Origin: Candidatus Bathyarchaeota archaeon ex4484_135 | GTDB lineage: Archaea; Thermoproteota; Bathyarchaeia; EX4484-135 | Reading direction: 5' to 3' | DNA: 21,594 bases | Assembly: GCA_002255025.1 (NCBI GenBank) | Contig: NJEJ01000018.1 | Coordinates: forward strand, 1-21,594 | Shown: piece by piece, positions 20,053-21,594 of the stretch | Position numbering within the stretch: position 1 is the stretch's first letter | Layout: every line of letters begins with the position of its first letter | The notes under the pieces: model-generated | Seen by the model: the letters and a program-made list of their open reading frames with translations, nothing else | Databases searched by the model: none | What the model was told of the DNA's origin: nothing | Program-made: the position numbers and the translations under genes

Positions 20053-20396
20053 GGCTCGACGAGCTCCTGAGGCAGCTCGACTCGGTCCTCATGAACCCGA
20101 ACAGGCTCTTGATAGTGGCCCTGCTCTACCTGTTGGGCCCGAAGAAGGAATCAGAGGTCGTGAAGGCCTTAGGCATGTCGTGGGGCAAGTTCAGCACCCA
20201 CGCGGCCATGCTGGAGCGTGAGGGCTACTTGGTCCGGAAGAAGGTCTTCACGAGGAAGGGCTACAGGACCTTCATCAAGCTGACGCCTGAGGGCCGGGAG
20301 GCCTACAGGCGCCTCGTCAGGGCGCTGAGGGAATTCCTGAGCCAAGTAGAAGACAGCGGTGATAGGCCTCATAAACGTCGGGGCCAAGGTTTATGA
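20049..20396 (+). CDS. Winged-helix transcriptional regulator
   Basis: A 115-aa MarR/PadR-like winged helix. LDSVLMNPNRLLIVALLYLLGPKKESEVVKALGMSWGKFSTHAAMLEREGYLVRKKVFTRKGYRTFIKLTPEGREAYRRLVRALREFL shows helix-turn-helix (ESEVVKALGMSWGKFSTHAAMLEREGYL), wing (RKGYRTFIKLTPEG) and a dimerisation helix. It belongs with small archaeal regulators of the HTH_34/UbiC-like type. It overlaps the membrane-protein gene upstream by four bases, suggesting it controls that protein's operon or senses its state. The basic tail (RPHKRRGQG) overlaps the promoter of the next gene. Confidence 0.85.
   Translation: MRLDELLRQLDSVLMNPNRLLIVALLYLLGPKKESEVVKALGMSWGKFSTHAAMLEREGYLVRKKVFTRKGYRTFIKLTPEGREAYRRLVRALREFLSQVEDSGDRPHKRRGQGL
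20389..20395 (+). promoter_or_regulatory. TATA promoter of the toxin-antitoxin pair
   Basis: GTTTATG, overlapping the last codons of the regulator gene, is centred about 38 nt before the TTG at 20430 and predicts transcription near 20418. Confidence 0.4.
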
Positions 20397-20429
20397 CCTT
20401 CGCTTTTGCCTCTCACCTTGGGGGCTGGC

Positions 20430-20672
20430 TTGAAAACGGTAGTCACGGTCGGTGAGCGTTACCAGGTGATTATCCCAGAGGACATCAGGGAAAAGCTTGG
20501 CATCAAACCTGGGGACGAACTTGTAGTGTCCGAGAGGAACGGCCTCATAATCATGAGGAAAGCGACGAGAAAAGACCTGCTGAAGCTGGCTGGCTGCTGG
20601 CAAGGTTACCCAGCGGATGTGGGGGCCTTCCTAAGTGAGCTTAGGAAGGTGTGGTCTACGTGGAAGGCCTGA
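20430..20672 (+). CDS. AbrB/SpoVT-family antitoxin (VapB-like)
   Basis: An 80-aa protein with the swapped-hairpin AbrB domain at the N-terminus: VTVGERYQVIIPEDIREKLGIKPGDELVVSERNGLIIMRKA. The C-terminal tail (DLLKLAGCWQGYPADVGAFLSELRKVWSTW) is the part expected to wrap and inhibit the toxin. TTG 20430 gives the normal family N-terminus (MKTVVTVGERYQV); TTG 20406 would add eight residues. Its end overlaps the start of the PIN-domain toxin, the usual antitoxin-first order. The pair is more A+T-rich than its neighbours, suggesting acquisition by transfer. Confidence 0.87.
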   Translation: MKTVVTVGERYQVIIPEDIREKLGIKPGDELVVSERNGLIIMRKATRKDLLKLAGCWQGYPADVGAFLSELRKVWSTWKA

Positions 20673-21103
20673 GGGGCCTATGTTTAGATACGGACATCCT
20701 CGTGGATTATCTGAGAGGCCCATCAGAGGTCGTGATGAGCTTATTCAGGCTGGCCCTTGATAAGGACGTTATGCTTTCCACCACGGTCATCAACGCTTTT
20801 GAAGTATGGTTGGGCGTATTCCTCGCACCTGAGCCAGACCGCATTTCAAAACCGACCGAAGAATTCCTGAACAGCCTGGTAATTCTGGACCTTGATTACG
20901 AGGCGGCAAAGGAAGCTGGGCGATTAATGGCGACGCTCAGGAGGAAGGGCACCGTAATTGACGTGAGAGACCTACTCGCCGGTTGTATCGCTAAAAGGTA
21001 TGGCTTGCCCATGGTCACGAGAAACCTCCGCCATTACTTAAGGATAGATGGCTTGAGAGTTCTACCACCAGAGGTTGCTCTTGAGAGCCTGGAAAAACTC
21101 TGA
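20660..21103 (+). CDS. vapC: VapC-type PIN-domain ribonuclease toxin
   Basis: A 147-aa PIN domain. Acidic residues line up with the metal site: D10 (CLDTDILVDYLRG), E48 (AFEVWLG), D104 (VRDLLAGCIAKRYGLPMVTRN) and the TRN-x-x-HY end. VapC toxins cleave tRNA or rRNA when freed from their antitoxin. GTG 20660 is preferred because AGGAAGGTG lies 9 nt upstream; GTG 20651 would add three residues. Either start overlaps the antitoxin gene, so translation is coupled. Confidence 0.88.
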   Translation: MEGLRGLCLDTDILVDYLRGPSEVVMSLFRLALDKDVMLSTTVINAFEVWLGVFLAPEPDRISKPTEEFLNSLVILDLDYEAAKEAGRLMATLRRKGTVIDVRDLLAGCIAKRYGLPMVTRNLRHYLRIDGLRVLPPEVALESLEKL

Positions 21104-21137
21104 TGCGGATTCCACCGGAGCGGGTTAACCGATGATA

Positions 21138-21142
21138 TTTTT
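21138..21142 (+). terminator. Oligo-T terminator after the toxin gene
   Basis: A T5 tract 35 bp after the vapC stop and just before the serS promoter. Confidence 0.35.
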
Positions 21143-21160
21143 GACATAACGGCTCAAGGC

Positions 21161-21167
21161 TTAAATA
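21161..21167 (+). promoter_or_regulatory. TATA promoter of serS
   Basis: TTAAATA predicts transcription near 21190, leaving a leader of about 90 nt before the serS ATG. That is far longer than the 5-16 nt leaders of most genes in this window. The leader can form GGCGAT/ATCGCC (21191-21196 with 21206-21211) and CCAAAG/CTTTGG (21215-21220 with 21262-21267); the latter touches the ribosome-binding site. Confidence 0.45.
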
Positions 21168-21279
21168 GGTCCCTAACGGCCCCTACTGACGGCGATGAAC
21201 TACCAATCGCCCTGCCAAAGTTGAGGCCTCGTGTCCTGTGGCCCGCCTGCCTAACTCGGTCCTTTGGAGGTGATATGGC

Positions 21280-21594
21280 ATGTGGAGCATACTCTACCTG
21301 CTGAGGAATGATCCGGACAAGCTCCGGTGGAGCCAGGAGAGGCGTGGCCTAGACCCAAGCGTGGTAGATGAGGCCCTGAAGTACGATCAGCTGTGGCGTA
21401 AGGCCCTCAAGGAGCTAAACGACCTCAGGCACCAGCACAACGTCATATCACGCCAGATAGCACGCCTCAGCGGGCCCGAGCGTGAGGCCAAGATAAGGGA
21501 GGCCCGCCAGCTCCTGAAGCGTATAGAAGAGCAGGAGAGGCTAGTCCGGGAGTACGAGGCTAAGAGGAACGAGCTCCTGCTTTCCATACCGAAC
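21280..21594 (+). CDS. serS: Seryl-tRNA synthetase, N-terminal part
   Basis: The frame runs off the right edge after 105 codons. MWSILYLLRNDPDKLRWSQE followed by RRGLDPSVVDEALKYDQLWRKALKELNDLRHQHNVISRQIARL and a long charged helix is the N-terminal tRNA-binding coiled coil of standard class II SerRS, which clamps the long variable arm of tRNA-Ser. The catalytic domain lies outside the window. This is the common bacterial/crenarchaeal form, not the rare methanogen type. ATG 21280 has GGAGGTGAT (21266-21274) upstream. Confidence 0.92.
   Translation, partial: MWSILYLLRNDPDKLRWSQERRGLDPSVVDEALKYDQLWRKALKELNDLRHQHNVISRQIARLSGPEREAKIREARQLLKRIEEQERLVREYEAKRNELLLSIPN

Noticed and set aside
21185..21240. 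C/D box small RNA (CTGA followed by GCGATGA) upstream of serS
   Set aside because: The matching outer C and D boxes are missing at usable distances; the sequence fits a transcript leader better.

Overview
The window is archaeal DNA, most likely from a thermophilic member of the Thermoproteota (crenarchaeal or related TACK lineage); I do not name a species. The evidence is eukaryote-like ribosomal and RNA-maturation proteins (S19e, L39e, L31e, L18Ae/LX, eIF6, Nep1, an Rpp21-like protein, PDCD5, prefoldin alpha, FtsY, a YhbY/CRM protein), TATA/BRE-type promoters 25-40 nt upstream of starts, very short or absent 5' leaders, a CCA-encoding tRNA gene end, a G+C-rich sequence favouring ATA (Ile) and AGG (Arg), and many GTG and TTG starts.

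Region 1 (1 to about 3162) is the right end of an integrated mobile element. It ends in a 44-bp copy of the 3' half of tRNA-Gly(CCC), from the anticodon loop to CCA (3163-3206), with no 5' half beside it. This is the att footprint left when an element integrates into a tRNA gene; the restored tRNA, and probably the integrase, should lie beyond the left edge. The element carries a partial gene with a Cys-cluster/HGPYYY motif, a ribbon-helix-helix regulator, an unusually A+T-rich winged-helix gene, a 69-aa orphan, and a two-gene operon reading into the att site. It also carries several inverted repeats that look like operators or recombination sites.

Region 2 (3141-9108) is metabolic: a DedA membrane protein whose reading frame runs antisense through the tRNA fragment; a 2-oxoacid dehydrogenase operon (E1 beta, E2, lipoate ligase-type protein) with no E1 alpha or E3 in view; nicotinamidase and nicotinate phosphoribosyltransferase, together a NAD salvage route; and an ASCH-domain protein.

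Region 3 (9071-12602) holds RNA-related and one-carbon genes: nep1, a shortened Rpp21-like gene, a retropepsin-like protein followed by an exact 31-bp tandem duplication, a YhbY/CRM protein, and a MetV-MetF pair whose first start lies just behind a strong 11-bp hairpin.

Region 4 (12795-19235) is the translation and protein-targeting cluster: S19e, PDCD5, L39e, L31e, eIF6, then L18Ae, prefoldin alpha and FtsY. It is interrupted by two opposite-strand genes, a predicted surface-anchored thermonuclease and a zinc-ribbon methyltransferase. A possible structured RNA lies upstream of eIF6.

Region 5 (19315-21594) has a polytopic membrane protein overlapping a winged-helix regulator, a VapBC-type toxin-antitoxin pair, and the start of seryl-tRNA synthetase. 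I saw no CRISPR array, complete tRNA, rRNA or transposase.
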